NCBI RefSeq assembly: GCF_022869785.1
Contig: NZ_CP094997.1
Span: 3,844,001 to 3,908,000, forward strand
DNA: 64,000 bases
Direction of reading: 5' to 3'
From: Dyadobacter chenwenxiniae
GTDB lineage: Bacteria; Bacteroidota; Bacteroidia; Cytophagales; Spirosomataceae
Within the stretch, counting starts at the first letter, position 1, and every line of letters begins with the position of its first letter. Shown piece by piece: positions 17,300 to 26,085 of the stretch. The position numbers and the translations under genes were made by a program. The notes under the pieces were generated by a model. The model searched no databases. It was not told the DNA's origin and saw only the letters and a list, made by a program, of their open reading frames with translations.

Positions 17300-18868
17300 A
17301 TGCAATATAACATTCTTTGGGCCGATGATGAAATAGATCTTCTCAAACCACATATCATGTTCCTGACCAATAAAGGTTACAGCGTAACGCCCGTTAACAG
17401 CGGCGCAGATGCATTGGACCGAATTGAAAATGACCGGTTTGACATTGTTTTTCTGGACGAAATGATGCCGGGTATGACGGGCCTGGAAACATTGGCACAA
17501 ATAAAACAGCAACAGCCTAATTTGCCTGTTGTGATGATTACAAAGAGTGAGGAAGAGCATATTATGGAAGATGCCATCGGCTCCAAAATAGATGATTATC
17601 TTATTAAACCACTGAATCCCAATCAAATATTACTGTCGGTTAAGAAAATCCTGGATAATAAAAGGCTGGTTACTGAAAAAACGACATTGAGTTACCAGCA
17701 GGAATTCAGAAACCTGGCCATGCAATATCAGGACAGGATCGGTCACGAAGAATGGGCTGATATTTATAAAAAATTGATTTACTGGGAGTTGGAATTAGAA
17801 AACTCAGAAGATCAGGGCATGGCAGAGGTTTTCAGCATGCAAAAAAGTGAGGCGAACGCTAACTTCTGCAAATTTATCGAAGATGAATACGAAGAATGGC
17901 TGAACGATCCGCGATCAGACAAGCCGATATTATCGCATCAATTGATGAAGCAAAAGGTTTTCCCGCATCTTAAAGGATCGGACGAGCCGCTCTTTTTCTT
18001 GTTAATCGACAATTTCCGTTATGATCAATGGAAAATGATCCAGCCGATTTTGCAGGAATATTTCAATATCGAAGAAGAGTCGTCTTACTATTCAATCCTT
18101 CCCACAACAACCGGATATGCGCGTAATGCTATATTCTCCGGCCTTATGCCAAGTGAAATGGAGCGTAAGCATCCGCAGTGGTGGGTAAGTGATGAAAACA
18201 CGCCGGAAGGTGAAGAAGGACTTAACAACCATGAGCATGATTTCCTCCAGAAACAACTGGAAATGAATCACCTTAACAATGTTAAAAGCTCTTATCACAA
18301 AATCCTGAATGCAAATCAGGGAAAAGCGTTGATCGACAACTTCAATAACATGCTGAATAATCAGCTGAATGTGGTCGTTTATAACTTCGTGGACATGCTT
18401 TCGCACGCACGCACGGATGTGCAGATGATCAAAGAGCTGGCTCCTGATGAAGCAGCATACAGGTCTATCACAAAATCCTGGTTCCAGCATTCACCGCTTT
18501 TGGATTTTATCAAAAAAGTGGCTGAGAAGAAATGCAGGCTGATATTAACCACTGACCACGGTATGATCCGGGTGCAGAAACCGGTGAAAATCATTGGCTA
18601 TCGCGAGACAAATACGAACCTGCGTTACAAACACGGAAAGAATCTGGGATTTGATGACAAAAACTTAATGGTTTGTCGCAAACCAGAAAGGATTTTCCTT
18701 CCAAAACCGCATGTATCGACATCATATGTGTTTACGAAAGAGGATTATTTCTTTGCCTACCCGAATAATTACAATCAATATGTGAATTTGTACAGGGACA
18801 CATTCCAGCACGGCGGAGTCTCACTCGAAGAAATGATCATCCCGATCATTGATTTAACTGCAAAGTAA
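17300..18868 (+). CDS. porX: T9SS response regulator PorX (receiver plus PglZ/alkaline-phosphatase-like domain)
   Basis: A 522-residue cytoplasmic regulator. The N-terminal receiver domain carries the acidic pair ADDE (8-11) and the phosphoacceptor Asp53 in FLDEMMPGMTG. The C-terminal PglZ/alkaline-phosphatase-like domain shows LIDNFRYDQW, PTTTGYARNAIFSG and TTDHGMI, carrying the expected metal and active-site residues. In Porphyromonas and Flavobacterium, PorX with the kinase PorY and the sigma factor SigP controls type IX secretion. PorY is not in this window, but sprE/porW and several T9SS cargo proteins are. It is monocistronic, with a strong terminator after it. Confidence 0.95.
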   Translation: MQYNILWADDEIDLLKPHIMFLTNKGYSVTPVNSGADALDRIENDRFDIVFLDEMMPGMTGLETLAQIKQQQPNLPVVMITKSEEEHIMEDAIGSKIDDYLIKPLNPNQILLSVKKILDNKRLVTEKTTLSYQQEFRNLAMQYQDRIGHEEWADIYKKLIYWELELENSEDQGMAEVFSMQKSEANANFCKFIEDEYEEWLNDPRSDKPILSHQLMKQKVFPHLKGSDEPLFFLLIDNFRYDQWKMIQPILQEYFNIEEESSYYSILPTTTGYARNAIFSGLMPSEMERKHPQWWVSDENTPEGEEGLNNHEHDFLQKQLEMNHLNNVKSSYHKILNANQGKALIDNFNNMLNNQLNVVVYNFVDMLSHARTDVQMIKELAPDEAAYRSITKSWFQHSPLLDFIKKVAEKKCRLILTTDHGMIRVQKPVKIIGYRETNTNLRYKHGKNLGFDDKNLMVCRKPERIFLPKPHVSTSYVFTKEDYFFAYPNNYNQYVNLYRDTFQHGGVSLEEMIIPIIDLTAK

Positions 18869-18885
18869 AATTTTGGGTCATATTG

Positions 18886-18932
18886 AAAAGTAAAAGCATC
18901 CGATCACTTGACCGGATGCTTTTACTTTTAAT
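18886..18932. terminator. Bidirectional terminator between porX and ftsE
   Basis: Perfect 17-bp stem AAAAGTAAAAGCATCCG (18886-18902) with CGGATGCTTTTACTTTT (18913-18929) around a 10-base loop. A and T runs inside the arms let it serve both convergent genes. Confidence 0.88.
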
Positions 18933-18943
18933 GCTGTAACGAA

Positions 18944-19621
18944 TCAGCCTTCTATAACATTTCCATTTTCACATTTCAGAACGCGTGCGGGGAATTTTCT
19001 CAGGAACTCGTGGTTGTGCGTGGCCATTAAGATTGCAACGCCGGCGTTGTTAATCGTCCTGAAGACCTGCATAATCTGCTCCGCAACTTCCGGATCAAGG
19101 TTACCTGTCGGCTCGTCAGCGATCAAAATCCGCGGTTCGTTCAGCATAGCCCGGGCGATTACGACCCGTTGCTGCTCACCGCCTGAAAGTTGGTGCGGCA
19201 TTCTTTTCTGGGCAGTCCCCAGTCCCACCTGCATTAAAACCTCTGCAATGCGTTTAGAAATCTTTCCCTGGTTATCCCAGCCGGTTGCTTTTAATACAAA
19301 TGAAAGGTTATCCTCAACAGAACGGTCAGACAGTAACTGAAAGTCCTGAAAAACAATGCCTATTTTGCGGCGGAGGAAAGGAATGTCCGATCTTTTAATG
19401 TTATGCAACTCATAACCGGCAACCTTTGCAGAACCTGTGTGCAGCCACAGATCTGCATATAAAGTCTTCAAAAGAGAACTTTTCCCGCTTCCGGTCCGTC
19501 CAATCATGTACACGAACTCACCGTTTTTTATTTCAAAATGTACATCGTTTAAAACAGGCCGCTCACCCTGATAAATATCTGCCCTATCCAGTATGATAAT
19601 TGGCTCTGTTGACTCCGTCAT
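18944..19621 (-). CDS. ftsE: FtsE-like ABC transporter ATP-binding protein
   Basis: A 225-residue ATPase with Walker A GRTGSGKS (41-48), Q-loop VFQDFQLL, signature LSGGEQQRV, Walker B ILIADEPTGNLD and the switch His in ATHNHEF. The size, the PVLNDVHFEI start and the TGNLDP segment match FtsE, which together with FtsX regulates cell-wall hydrolases at division. No ftsX lies next to it. Its partner on the downstream side is the aldolase gene, six bases away on the same strand. A LolD/MacB-type exporter ATPase is the alternative. Confidence 0.85.
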   Translation of the reverse strand: MTESTEPIIILDRADIYQGERPVLNDVHFEIKNGEFVYMIGRTGSGKSSLLKTLYADLWLHTGSAKVAGYELHNIKRSDIPFLRRKIGIVFQDFQLLSDRSVEDNLSFVLKATGWDNQGKISKRIAEVLMQVGLGTAQKRMPHQLSGGEQQRVVIARAMLNEPRILIADEPTGNLDPEVAEQIMQVFRTINNAGVAILMATHNHEFLRKFPARVLKCENGNVIEG

Positions 19622-19627
19622 AAAAAA

Positions 19628-20290
19628 TTAGGTATTTGGATTTCCCTTTTTGTAATCGGCAAGGAATTTCTCAAGACCAATGTCCGTAAGCGGGTGTTTC
19701 AGCAATGCTTCCATCGCGCTCAACGGACCTGTCATTACATCTGCACCAACTTCTGCGCACTGGATAATGTGCATTGGGTGACGAACAGATGCTGCTAAAA
19801 CCTGTGTATCAAAACCGTAGTTTCTGTAAATCAAAAGAATCTGCTCGATCAAAGCGATACCGTCTGTTGAAATGTCATCCAGACGACCGATGAATGGAGA
19901 AACGTAAGTTGCGCCAGCTTTTGCAGCCAAAAGTGCTTGACCTGCCGAGAAAATCAATGTACAGTTCGTGCGAACACCTTTGCTCGAAAAATATTTCAAG
20001 GCTTTCACGCCTTCCTTGATCATCGGGATCTTCACTACAATTTTATCATCGATCTCGATCAATTCCTCACCTTCGCGAATCATTCCAGCCAAATCGATGG
20101 AAACAACTTCCGCGCTCACATCGCCGTCTACAATGTCACAAATCGCCTTGTAATGACGCATGATATTATCCTTGCCCGTAATTCCTTCCTTAGCCATTAA
20201 CGATGGGTTGGTAGTAACGCCATCTAAAACACCGAAAGCCTGAGCTTCCTGAATTTCTGCCAGATTAGCAGTATCAATAAAAAATTTCAT
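19628..20290 (-). CDS. fsa: Fructose-6-phosphate aldolase / transaldolase-like protein
   Basis: A 220-residue class I aldolase of the small transaldolase (TalC/FSA) family. The start MKFFIDTANLAEI, GVTTNPSLMAKEG, the Schiff-base Lys87 in VVKIPMI, TLIFSAGQALLAAKAGA and SPFIGRLDD are all present. Members cleave fructose 6-phosphate or carry out transaldolase exchange in the pentose phosphate pathway; sequence alone does not separate the two. It is upstream of ftsE with a six-base gap. Confidence 0.9.
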   Translation of the reverse strand: MKFFIDTANLAEIQEAQAFGVLDGVTTNPSLMAKEGITGKDNIMRHYKAICDIVDGDVSAEVVSIDLAGMIREGEELIEIDDKIVVKIPMIKEGVKALKYFSSKGVRTNCTLIFSAGQALLAAKAGATYVSPFIGRLDDISTDGIALIEQILLIYRNYGFDTQVLAASVRHPMHIIQCAEVGADVMTGPLSAMEALLKHPLTDIGLEKFLADYKKGNPNT

Positions 20291-20378
20291 AACGGGAATT
20301 TATTGGTTAGAATATTCCACAAAAGTAGGAAACCCTGGTCAAAAGCAAAACGAAAGAGGAGAATAGAACCGAAAGGAC

Positions 20379-20394
20379 ATAAAAAAAGGCAAAC
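20379..20394 (-). terminator. Terminator of the SRP RNA
   Basis: The closing helix of the RNA (GGCAAA with UUUGCC) is followed on the minus strand by seven Ts, an intrinsic terminator built from the RNA's own end stem. Confidence 0.7.
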
Positions 20395-20478
20395 CGAGAA
20401 TCTCACCGCATCGACCACCTACCCTTGCTTCCGTCAGGACCTGGGGGATTCGGAAGGAGCTGGTAGTTCCGATTTGCC
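20388..20478 (-). ncRNA. ffs: Signal recognition particle RNA (small bacterial type)
   Basis: On the minus strand a 91-base RNA starts GGCAAAUCGG and ends CGGUUUGCC, so its ends pair. Its middle holds the SRP hallmark, CAGGUCCUGACGGAAGCAAGGG (about 20422-20443), which contains the symmetric loop and GGAA-type tetraloop region that bind Ffh. A run of seven Us follows immediately. A perfect TATCTTTG -7 box lies six bases before the first G. The RNA guides Ffh/FtsY-dependent membrane targeting. It lies between fsa and a TPR gene. Open frames crossing it are accidental. Confidence 0.93.
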
Positions 20479-20483
20479 AGGTG

Positions 20484-20513
20484 CAAAGATAAAGACATTT
20501 TATTGACAAAAAG
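20484..20513 (-). promoter_or_regulatory. SRP RNA promoter
   Basis: On the minus strand TATCTTTG (20491-20484) matches the Bacteroidota -7 consensus exactly, and CTTTTTG (20513-20507) lies 15 bases upstream as a possible -33 element, closer than usual. The predicted start falls on the paired 5' G of the RNA. Confidence 0.65.
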
Positions 20514-20572
20514 AAAACATTCATTTAACGTTTGGGGTTACTTTTGTACGAATCAATTAGAAATGAACAGTT

Positions 20573-21274
20573 ATGCCGCGTTATTTTTTTTTATTTTTCC
20601 TCTATTTATGTCTGTCATGTGCCCAATCTTCTGATGCTTTTTTAAAAAAAGGGAAAGAATTAATGCAGGAAGGCAAAACCCGGGAAGCCATCGAATTCAT
20701 TAACAAGGCCATCGAAAAAGACGACGCTAATGCGGATGCCTTCAACCTCAGGGGAGTTGCTTATTATGAACTGAAAGAATATCCGAGTGCCTTGCTGGAT
20801 TTCGGGCAGGCCATCAAATTGCAACCGCAATCATATCGTCCCTATTTCAACCGGGCATTGCTTTATACGGATGAAAACCGCCTTGATTCGGCATTTGCCG
20901 ATTACAACAAGTCGGCCGAACTTGCTCCTGATACGGCAGATGTATTCCTCAACCGTGGCCAATTACTGGTTTTGATGGAAAAACCGACCGAAGCGATCGC
21001 CGATTTTGAAAAGGCGACCAAACTGGACGATAACAACAAACAAGCCTGGTATAACCTTGGCAACACTTATTATCGCAATAAAGACTATAAGAAGGCGACA
21101 TTGGCATTTCGCCAGACCGTGCGTCTGGATGCGGCTTATGGCAAGGCTTTTTATGGTCTCGGCCTGGCGCAATGGAATGATGGCGAGAAGGATCTGGGCT
21201 GCACCAATTTAAAACAAGCTTCAAATCTTGGTTATTCGGATGCTGCAAATGCGCTGGCTCAATTTTGTCAGTGA
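20573..21274 (+). CDS. TPR-repeat lipoprotein
   Basis: A 233-residue protein with a short hydrophobic signal and a lipobox LCLSC (Cys near residue 16), so it is probably a periplasm-facing lipoprotein. Five to six tetratricopeptide repeats follow, with spacing near 34 residues and motifs such as DANADAFNLRGVAYYELKE, PQSYRPYFNRALLY and KQAWYNLGNTYY. TPR solenoids act as protein-binding scaffolds. No partner is indicated by the neighbours. Specific role unknown. Confidence 0.85.
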   Translation: MPRYFFLFFLYLCLSCAQSSDAFLKKGKELMQEGKTREAIEFINKAIEKDDANADAFNLRGVAYYELKEYPSALLDFGQAIKLQPQSYRPYFNRALLYTDENRLDSAFADYNKSAELAPDTADVFLNRGQLLVLMEKPTEAIADFEKATKLDDNNKQAWYNLGNTYYRNKDYKKATLAFRQTVRLDAAYGKAFYGLGLAQWNDGEKDLGCTNLKQASNLGYSDAANALAQFCQ

Positions 21275-21369
21275 TTTTTCAAAAAAACCGCATTTCCGAT
21301 AGTTAATAATCCTAAGCCCGTTGCTTATAATTTTAACCAGGATCGGAAATTAGCTTAACCCACTTCATA

Positions 21370-21699
21370 ATGAGACTTTTCAAAATAGGATTCGGAATCA
21401 TTTTTGTCATTTTTGCCTATTTGCAATTGAATGACCCCGATTCAGGCTTATGGATCGCCATATACAGTTTTGCGGCGCTGGCTTGCTTTATGAGCATCCG
21501 CGAACTTTGGCCGAGTTGGGTGTTTTATGCGCTTGGCGCTGGGTATCTGGTTGCCGCCATATTGCAGTGGCCACCGGAATTTGAAGGAATATTCTTTGGA
21601 GAAACGGCTATGCGGAGCCTTAATATTGAGCTGGCGCGAGAATCGCTGGGTCTTGGAATTTGTACAATCGTGATGATCGTGATTGGCAAGTGGGGATGA
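21370..21699 (+). CDS. TMEM220-family membrane protein
   Basis: A 109-residue protein with three to four hydrophobic helices. The first helix ends in FAYLQLNDPDSG, the hallmark of the TMEM220 family shared by bacteria and animals. The conserved pattern continues with LWIAIY and the REL region. An inner-membrane location is predicted and the function is unknown. It follows the TPR gene by about 95 bases and ends 18 bases before the convergent birA stop. Confidence 0.8.
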   Translation: MRLFKIGFGIIFVIFAYLQLNDPDSGLWIAIYSFAALACFMSIRELWPSWVFYALGAGYLVAAILQWPPEFEGIFFGETAMRSLNIELARESLGLGICTIVMIVIGKWG

Positions 21700-21716
21700 G
21701 CTAATCTTTGAGCCAC

Positions 21717-22481
21717 TCAATTGAGCCACTCAATTTCCTTGAGTCCAACTTCGATTGTTCCTGTTTCTGACAGCAATTGCATGATAAGCTTTCCCTGCTG
21801 CGTCACTTTGTCTACAGTGCCTGTTAAAATGCGATTTTGGTGCCTGAAAGTTATTGATTGATTGTATCCGTAAAGATTACTCAGATAATCCGTGCGGATG
21901 CGATCATGTGAGATTTTCAATTTCAAATCGGCATAAAACATATCCAGGCAGCGAAGCACTTTATGAAACTCTTCACCTAGAGTGTATTGCTCCCCCGTTT
22001 CCTTACCAATTGAAGTTGCCTGTGCATTGGTAAAACTCTGCTGATTTACATTTATACCGATGCCGATGATCGAAGTCGAAATTTTGCTCCCTTGAATTGC
22101 ATTCTCGATCAGAACACCGCACACCTTTTTGCCGTTTGCATGAATGTCATTTGGCCACTTAACTTTCACATCCGGTACATATTTGTTTACATAAGCGCGG
22201 ATTGCGAGGGCAACGATTTGGCTAAGCAAAAACTGGTCTGCCACCGGCAAAAAAACGGGTGTTAAAATGACTGAAAAAGTAAGATTCTGCCCAGGATTTG
22301 CGACCCATTCTGTCCCTCGTTGCCCCCTGCCCTTTACCTGATTGTCGGTTATGACAATGGTCCCTTCGTCAAACAACCCTGCGTGCACTATTTCAGCCGC
22401 TATGTCGTTTGTAGAGTGACAAGTTGGCAGATATATAACTTTTTTACCAATTATTAAGGTATCCTGTATAGAGTTGTACAA
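21717..22481 (-). CDS. birA: Biotin--[acetyl-CoA-carboxylase] ligase
   Basis: A 254-residue class I biotin protein ligase without the DNA-binding domain. Visible motifs are CHSTND, the biotinyl-AMP loop GRGQRGTEW, and VKWPNDIHANGKKVCGVLIEN with the catalytic Lys and Asn. It attaches biotin to carboxyl-carrier proteins. The start codon appears to be TTG at 22481: an in-frame stop lies just upstream, there is no nearby ATG, and homologues begin at this point with an MYN-like sequence. It is divergent from rsfS with 44 bases between starts. Confidence 0.93.
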   Translation of the reverse strand: MYNSIQDTLIIGKKVIYLPTCHSTNDIAAEIVHAGLFDEGTIVITDNQVKGRGQRGTEWVANPGQNLTFSVILTPVFLPVADQFLLSQIVALAIRAYVNKYVPDVKVKWPNDIHANGKKVCGVLIENAIQGSKISTSIIGIGINVNQQSFTNAQATSIGKETGEQYTLGEEFHKVLRCLDMFYADLKLKISHDRIRTDYLSNLYGYNQSITFRHQNRILTGTVDKVTQQGKLIMQLLSETGTIEVGLKEIEWLN

Positions 22482-22525
22482 TTTTTTTGCTTTACTTTAG
22501 GGTTTAGAAAAGGAATTAACTACGC

Positions 22526-22909
22526 ATGAAAGAACGCAAAAATAAAGAACTATCCTCAAAAGATCTCTCTGAGCTGGTAGCAAAAGGAATGATAGAGAAG
22601 AAAGGCTTGGACATCGCAATACTTGACCTCAGAAAATTAAAAAATTCAATAACTGATTTTTTTGTAATTTGTTCGGGTAATTCCGACACGCAGATAGATG
22701 CTTTGGCCAATTCGGTTGAAGACGAAGTTTACAAAATGTCCAAAACAGAACCCTGGCAGAAGGAAGGAAAGGCGAATGGGGAATGGATTTTGATTGACTA
22801 TGTAGATGTTGTAGCACACATATTCAATAAAGATCGCCGCAAGCATTATGATCTGGAAGAACTTTGGGGAGATGCAGAGGTAACATACCTGGAAGATTCC
22901 ATGGTATAA
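22526..22909 (+). CDS. rsfS: Ribosomal silencing factor RsfS
   Basis: A 127-residue protein of the RsfS/Iojap family. It binds uL14 on the 50S subunit and blocks subunit joining during starvation. Diagnostic segments are KGLDIAILDLRKLKNSITDFFVICSGNSDTQ (positions about 28-58) and GEWILIDYVDVVAHIF. It lies upstream of ftsH in the same direction, an arrangement common in Bacteroidota, with an inverted repeat in the gap. Confidence 0.93.
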   Translation: MKERKNKELSSKDLSELVAKGMIEKKGLDIAILDLRKLKNSITDFFVICSGNSDTQIDALANSVEDEVYKMSKTEPWQKEGKANGEWILIDYVDVVAHIFNKDRRKHYDLEELWGDAEVTYLEDSMV

Positions 22910-22913
22910 GTGA

Positions 22914-22941
22914 CCGGCAGGTGAACATTCACCTGAACCGG
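22914..22941. repeat. Hairpin between rsfS and ftsH
   Basis: CCGGCAGGTGAA pairs with TTCACCTG-AA-CCGG around a two-base loop. No T-run follows, so it is more likely an RNA processing or stability element, or a protein site, than a terminator. Confidence 0.5.
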
Positions 22942-22981
22942 AATGTTGTTTAGTATATTTCCTCTTAATTAAAAACACAGA

Positions 22982-25042
22982 ATGTCTGAAAACGATAACA
23001 AAAGAGGGCCTCTCAGTCCTAAAAGTCCTCAGAAAGGATATCAGGGCTGGATTATCGCCGCTCTGATTGCCACTATACTTGGAATAACATACCTGAACCG
23101 GACTTCAACCATTCGCGAAACCACGCAAAAGCGTTTCGAAAAGATGATGGCTGACAAAGAAGTGGAAAGGGTAACCATTGTTAATGACAAGTCGGTTGAG
23201 GTTACGCTGAAACCAGAGGCATTAAAACAAGATAAATATAAGGTTGTTGCGAAAGAAAATAACTATTTCGGAGGTGAGACTGCATCGCATTATCAATTCC
23301 AGGTAACGTCTGCTGAAACTTTCAAAAAGGATTTTGACAAGATGCAGGAAAGTATTCCTGATGATGACAAAGTGCCTTTTGTAGTGGATACCCGTAACGA
23401 CTGGACCAGCTTCCTTGGAACCTGGGGCTTTTTCATTGTCATGATCCTCGTAATGTATTTTATCCTCGGCAGAATGTCCGGTGGCGTTGGTCCTGGTGGT
23501 CAGATCTTTAATATCGGCCGCTCACGTGCCACATTATTTGACGCTGAAAACAAGGTTAAGATCACTTTCAATGACGTAGCGGGATTGGATGAAGCGAAGG
23601 AAGAGATTAAAGAAATTGTAGAATATTTGCAAAGCCCGGATAAATTCAAAAAGCTGGGTGCAAAAATTCCAAAAGGTGCATTGCTTGTAGGACCTCCGGG
23701 AACAGGTAAAACATTGTTGGCGAAGGCCGTTGCAGGTGAAGCTGGGGTTCCTTTCTTCTCATTGTCAGGTTCTGACTTTGTGGAAATGTTCGTAGGTGTA
23801 GGAGCTGCAAGGGTTCGTGACCTTTTTAAGCAAGCAAAAGAAAAAGCGCCTTGTATCATTTTTATCGATGAGATTGACGCAGTGGGTCGTTCACGTGGGC
23901 GTGGCGCAATGCCCGGCTCAAACGACGAACGCGAGAACACATTGAACTCGCTTTTGGTAGAAATGGACGGTTTCGCAACTGATTCAGGTATCATTATCGT
24001 AGCAGCAACCAACCGTCCTGACGTTTTAGACCCTGCTTTGCTTCGTCCGGGCCGTTTTGACCGTCAGATCTCAGTGGATAAGCCAGATGTTATTGGCCGT
24101 GAAGCGATCTTCAAAGTGCATTTGAAACCTCTTAAATTGTCGACTGACGTTAACATTCAAAAGCTTTCTTCTCAGACTCCTGGTTTTGCAGGAGCTGAAA
24201 TTGCGAACGTTTGTAATGAGGCTGCATTTGATCGCAGCGCGTCGTAACCGCGACGAGGTTACCATGCAGGACTTTCAGGACGCAATGGACCGTGTAATTG
24301 GTGGTTTGGAAAAGAAAAATAAATTGATTTCTCCTGAGGAAAAAGAAATTGTTGCTTACCATGAAGCTGGCCACGCAGTAGCAGGCTGGTTCCTGGAACA
24401 TGCTGATCCGTTGGTTAAGGTTTCAATTGTTCCCCGTGGTGTTGCTGCATTAGGTTATGCCCAATATCTGCCGAGAGAACAGTATTTGTATCGCACAGAG
24501 CAGCTATTTGACGAAATGTGCATGACATTAGGCGGACGTGCGGCGGAAGATGTGGTTTTCGGTAAGATCTCAACCGGTGCATTAAGTGACCTGGAACGCG
24601 TACGAAAGTGGCTTACAGCATGGTAACGATGTACGGTATGAACGAGCGTATCGGTAATATTTCTTACTATGACTCGAAACAGAGCGATTATGCATTCACA
24701 AAACCTTATTCTGAATCAACGTCGCAAGCGATTGATGAAGAAGTAAGAAAGCTGATCGATCAGGCTTACCAATTTGTCAAAAACCTGTTGAGCGAGAAAC
24801 GCGATAAATTGGAAGTTTTGGCAAAAGAGCTTTTGGAAAAAGAAATTTTATTCCAAAGTGATCTCGAAAAACTGATCGGAAAACGTCCTTATGAAAAGGA
24901 AACGAGCTATCAGGCTTACATTAACCGTCGTTCTAATGAGGAAGCTGCCATCCATGAGGAAGTTGTAAAACATACTTTGGAAAAAGGCAATAACAAAGAA
25001 GAAGAGATGGCAGAAGCCGAGAAAGACGATTCTAACAAATAG
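22982..25042 (+). CDS. ftsH: ATP-dependent zinc metalloprotease FtsH, frame broken twice
   Basis: A membrane protease that degrades misfolded membrane proteins and regulators. The frame carries two transmembrane segments (about 21-40 and 140-160), Walker A GPPGTGKT, Walker B IIFIDEID, the second region of homology with ATNRPDVLDPALLRPGRFDR, and the zinc motif HEAGH. It shifts twice. An extra T in 24227-24229 turns NEAALIAARRNRDEV into a stop. A missing A at 24602/24603 (GTA-ACG becomes GTACG) breaks VTKVAYSMVTMYG. The two indels cancel, so corrected length is 686 residues, normal for the phylum. FtsH is usually essential, so these are probably sequence errors. Confidence 0.92.
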
Positions 25043-25064
25043 TCGATTCCATAATAAATATGCG

Positions 25065-25098
25065 ATAGCCGGGCAATGATGTTGTCCGGCTATTATTT
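25065..25098 (+). terminator. Terminator after ftsH
   Basis: Stem ATAGCCGGGCAA (25065-25076) with TTGTCCGGCTAT (25082-25093), followed by TATTTTT. Confidence 0.75.
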
Positions 25099-25137
25099 TT
25101 GTAACAAACCTTACATCCACATTCCAACACCCACAAA

Positions 25138-26085
25138 ATGTCTTTTGAAATATTTAAACAGCAGTTTGGCGACCTTACCGAATACGTCATTCAGGAAGCA
25201 TTCACTGGAAACCGTTGCGTGATCATCCCCCAACTGGGTGGAATAGTGCGTCAACTGTCGCTCCGCAAAGGGATTACACTTTTTTCGTTATTAAAAACTC
25301 CTCCCACGCCAGACAGCCTTGTAGCAGACATGAAAAGCGCAAGTGAGTTGCTGTTTCCATTTGCAAGTCGAATCCCTAATGGCAGATACAAATTTCTTGG
25401 AAAGGAATATCAATTGGCAAAGAACGAAACCGGCGGTCTGAATGCCATTCATGGCCTGGTACGAAAGCAGCAGTTCAATTTGGAAGACCAAATTATTGAG
25501 GCGGACCATGCATCTATAAAGCTTTCTTATGACCTTAATAGTCTGGAAGGCTATCCATTTTCCGTGAAGTTCTCAGTACTTTATACACTGCATGCAGACG
25601 GGCGATTTGTTTTAAGCTATGAGGCCGTAAACAATGGCGCCGAACCGGCTCCGGCTATGTTCGGCTGGCATCCTTACTTCGTGCTGGGCAATGAAGAAGT
25701 AGATGCGTGGAAAATCAACATTCCTTCCGGCGAAATTGTCGACTTCGATAATAATCAGATCCCGGTTGGTAAAAAGCCTTTTTTGGTAGAAAGACCCACA
25801 AAGCTCTATCAGAAGGCTTTTGATAACTGCTTTATCGTAGATTCAGCAACCACAAATGTGGTTACGGAGCTGATTTCTGAAAATCAAGACATTACATTGC
25901 GGATTAAGCAAGAAACAGGTGAAGGAAAATTCAATTACCTGGTTGTGTACACGCCACCCGCACGCGATTGCGTTGCAATAGAACCATTAACAGCCAATGT
26001 GAATGCATTTAACTCTGGCGAAGGACTTAACGTTCTGGCCCAGGGCAAGAGCATTCATGGTGCGATCACATTGAGTTTAGTTTAG
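25138..26085 (+). CDS. Aldose 1-epimerase family protein
   Basis: A 315-residue galactose mutarotase-like protein. Family features are the His in NAIHGLVRKQQF, the catalytic His in GWHPYF, and the catalytic Glu in VAIEPLTANVNAFN. It interconverts alpha and beta anomers of hexoses. No signal peptide, so cytoplasmic. Its stop codon overlaps that of the convergent nucleotidyltransferase gene by four bases, with no terminator between them. Confidence 0.88.
   Translation: MSFEIFKQQFGDLTEYVIQEAFTGNRCVIIPQLGGIVRQLSLRKGITLFSLLKTPPTPDSLVADMKSASELLFPFASRIPNGRYKFLGKEYQLAKNETGGLNAIHGLVRKQQFNLEDQIIEADHASIKLSYDLNSLEGYPFSVKFSVLYTLHADGRFVLSYEAVNNGAEPAPAMFGWHPYFVLGNEEVDAWKINIPSGEIVDFDNNQIPVGKKPFLVERPTKLYQKAFDNCFIVDSATTNVVTELISENQDITLRIKQETGEGKFNYLVVYTPPARDCVAIEPLTANVNAFNSGEGLNVLAQGKSIHGAITLSLV

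Noticed and set aside
20303..20524. Short open frames on both strands upstream of the TPR gene
   Set aside because: They cross the SRP RNA gene and its promoter and resemble no protein family.
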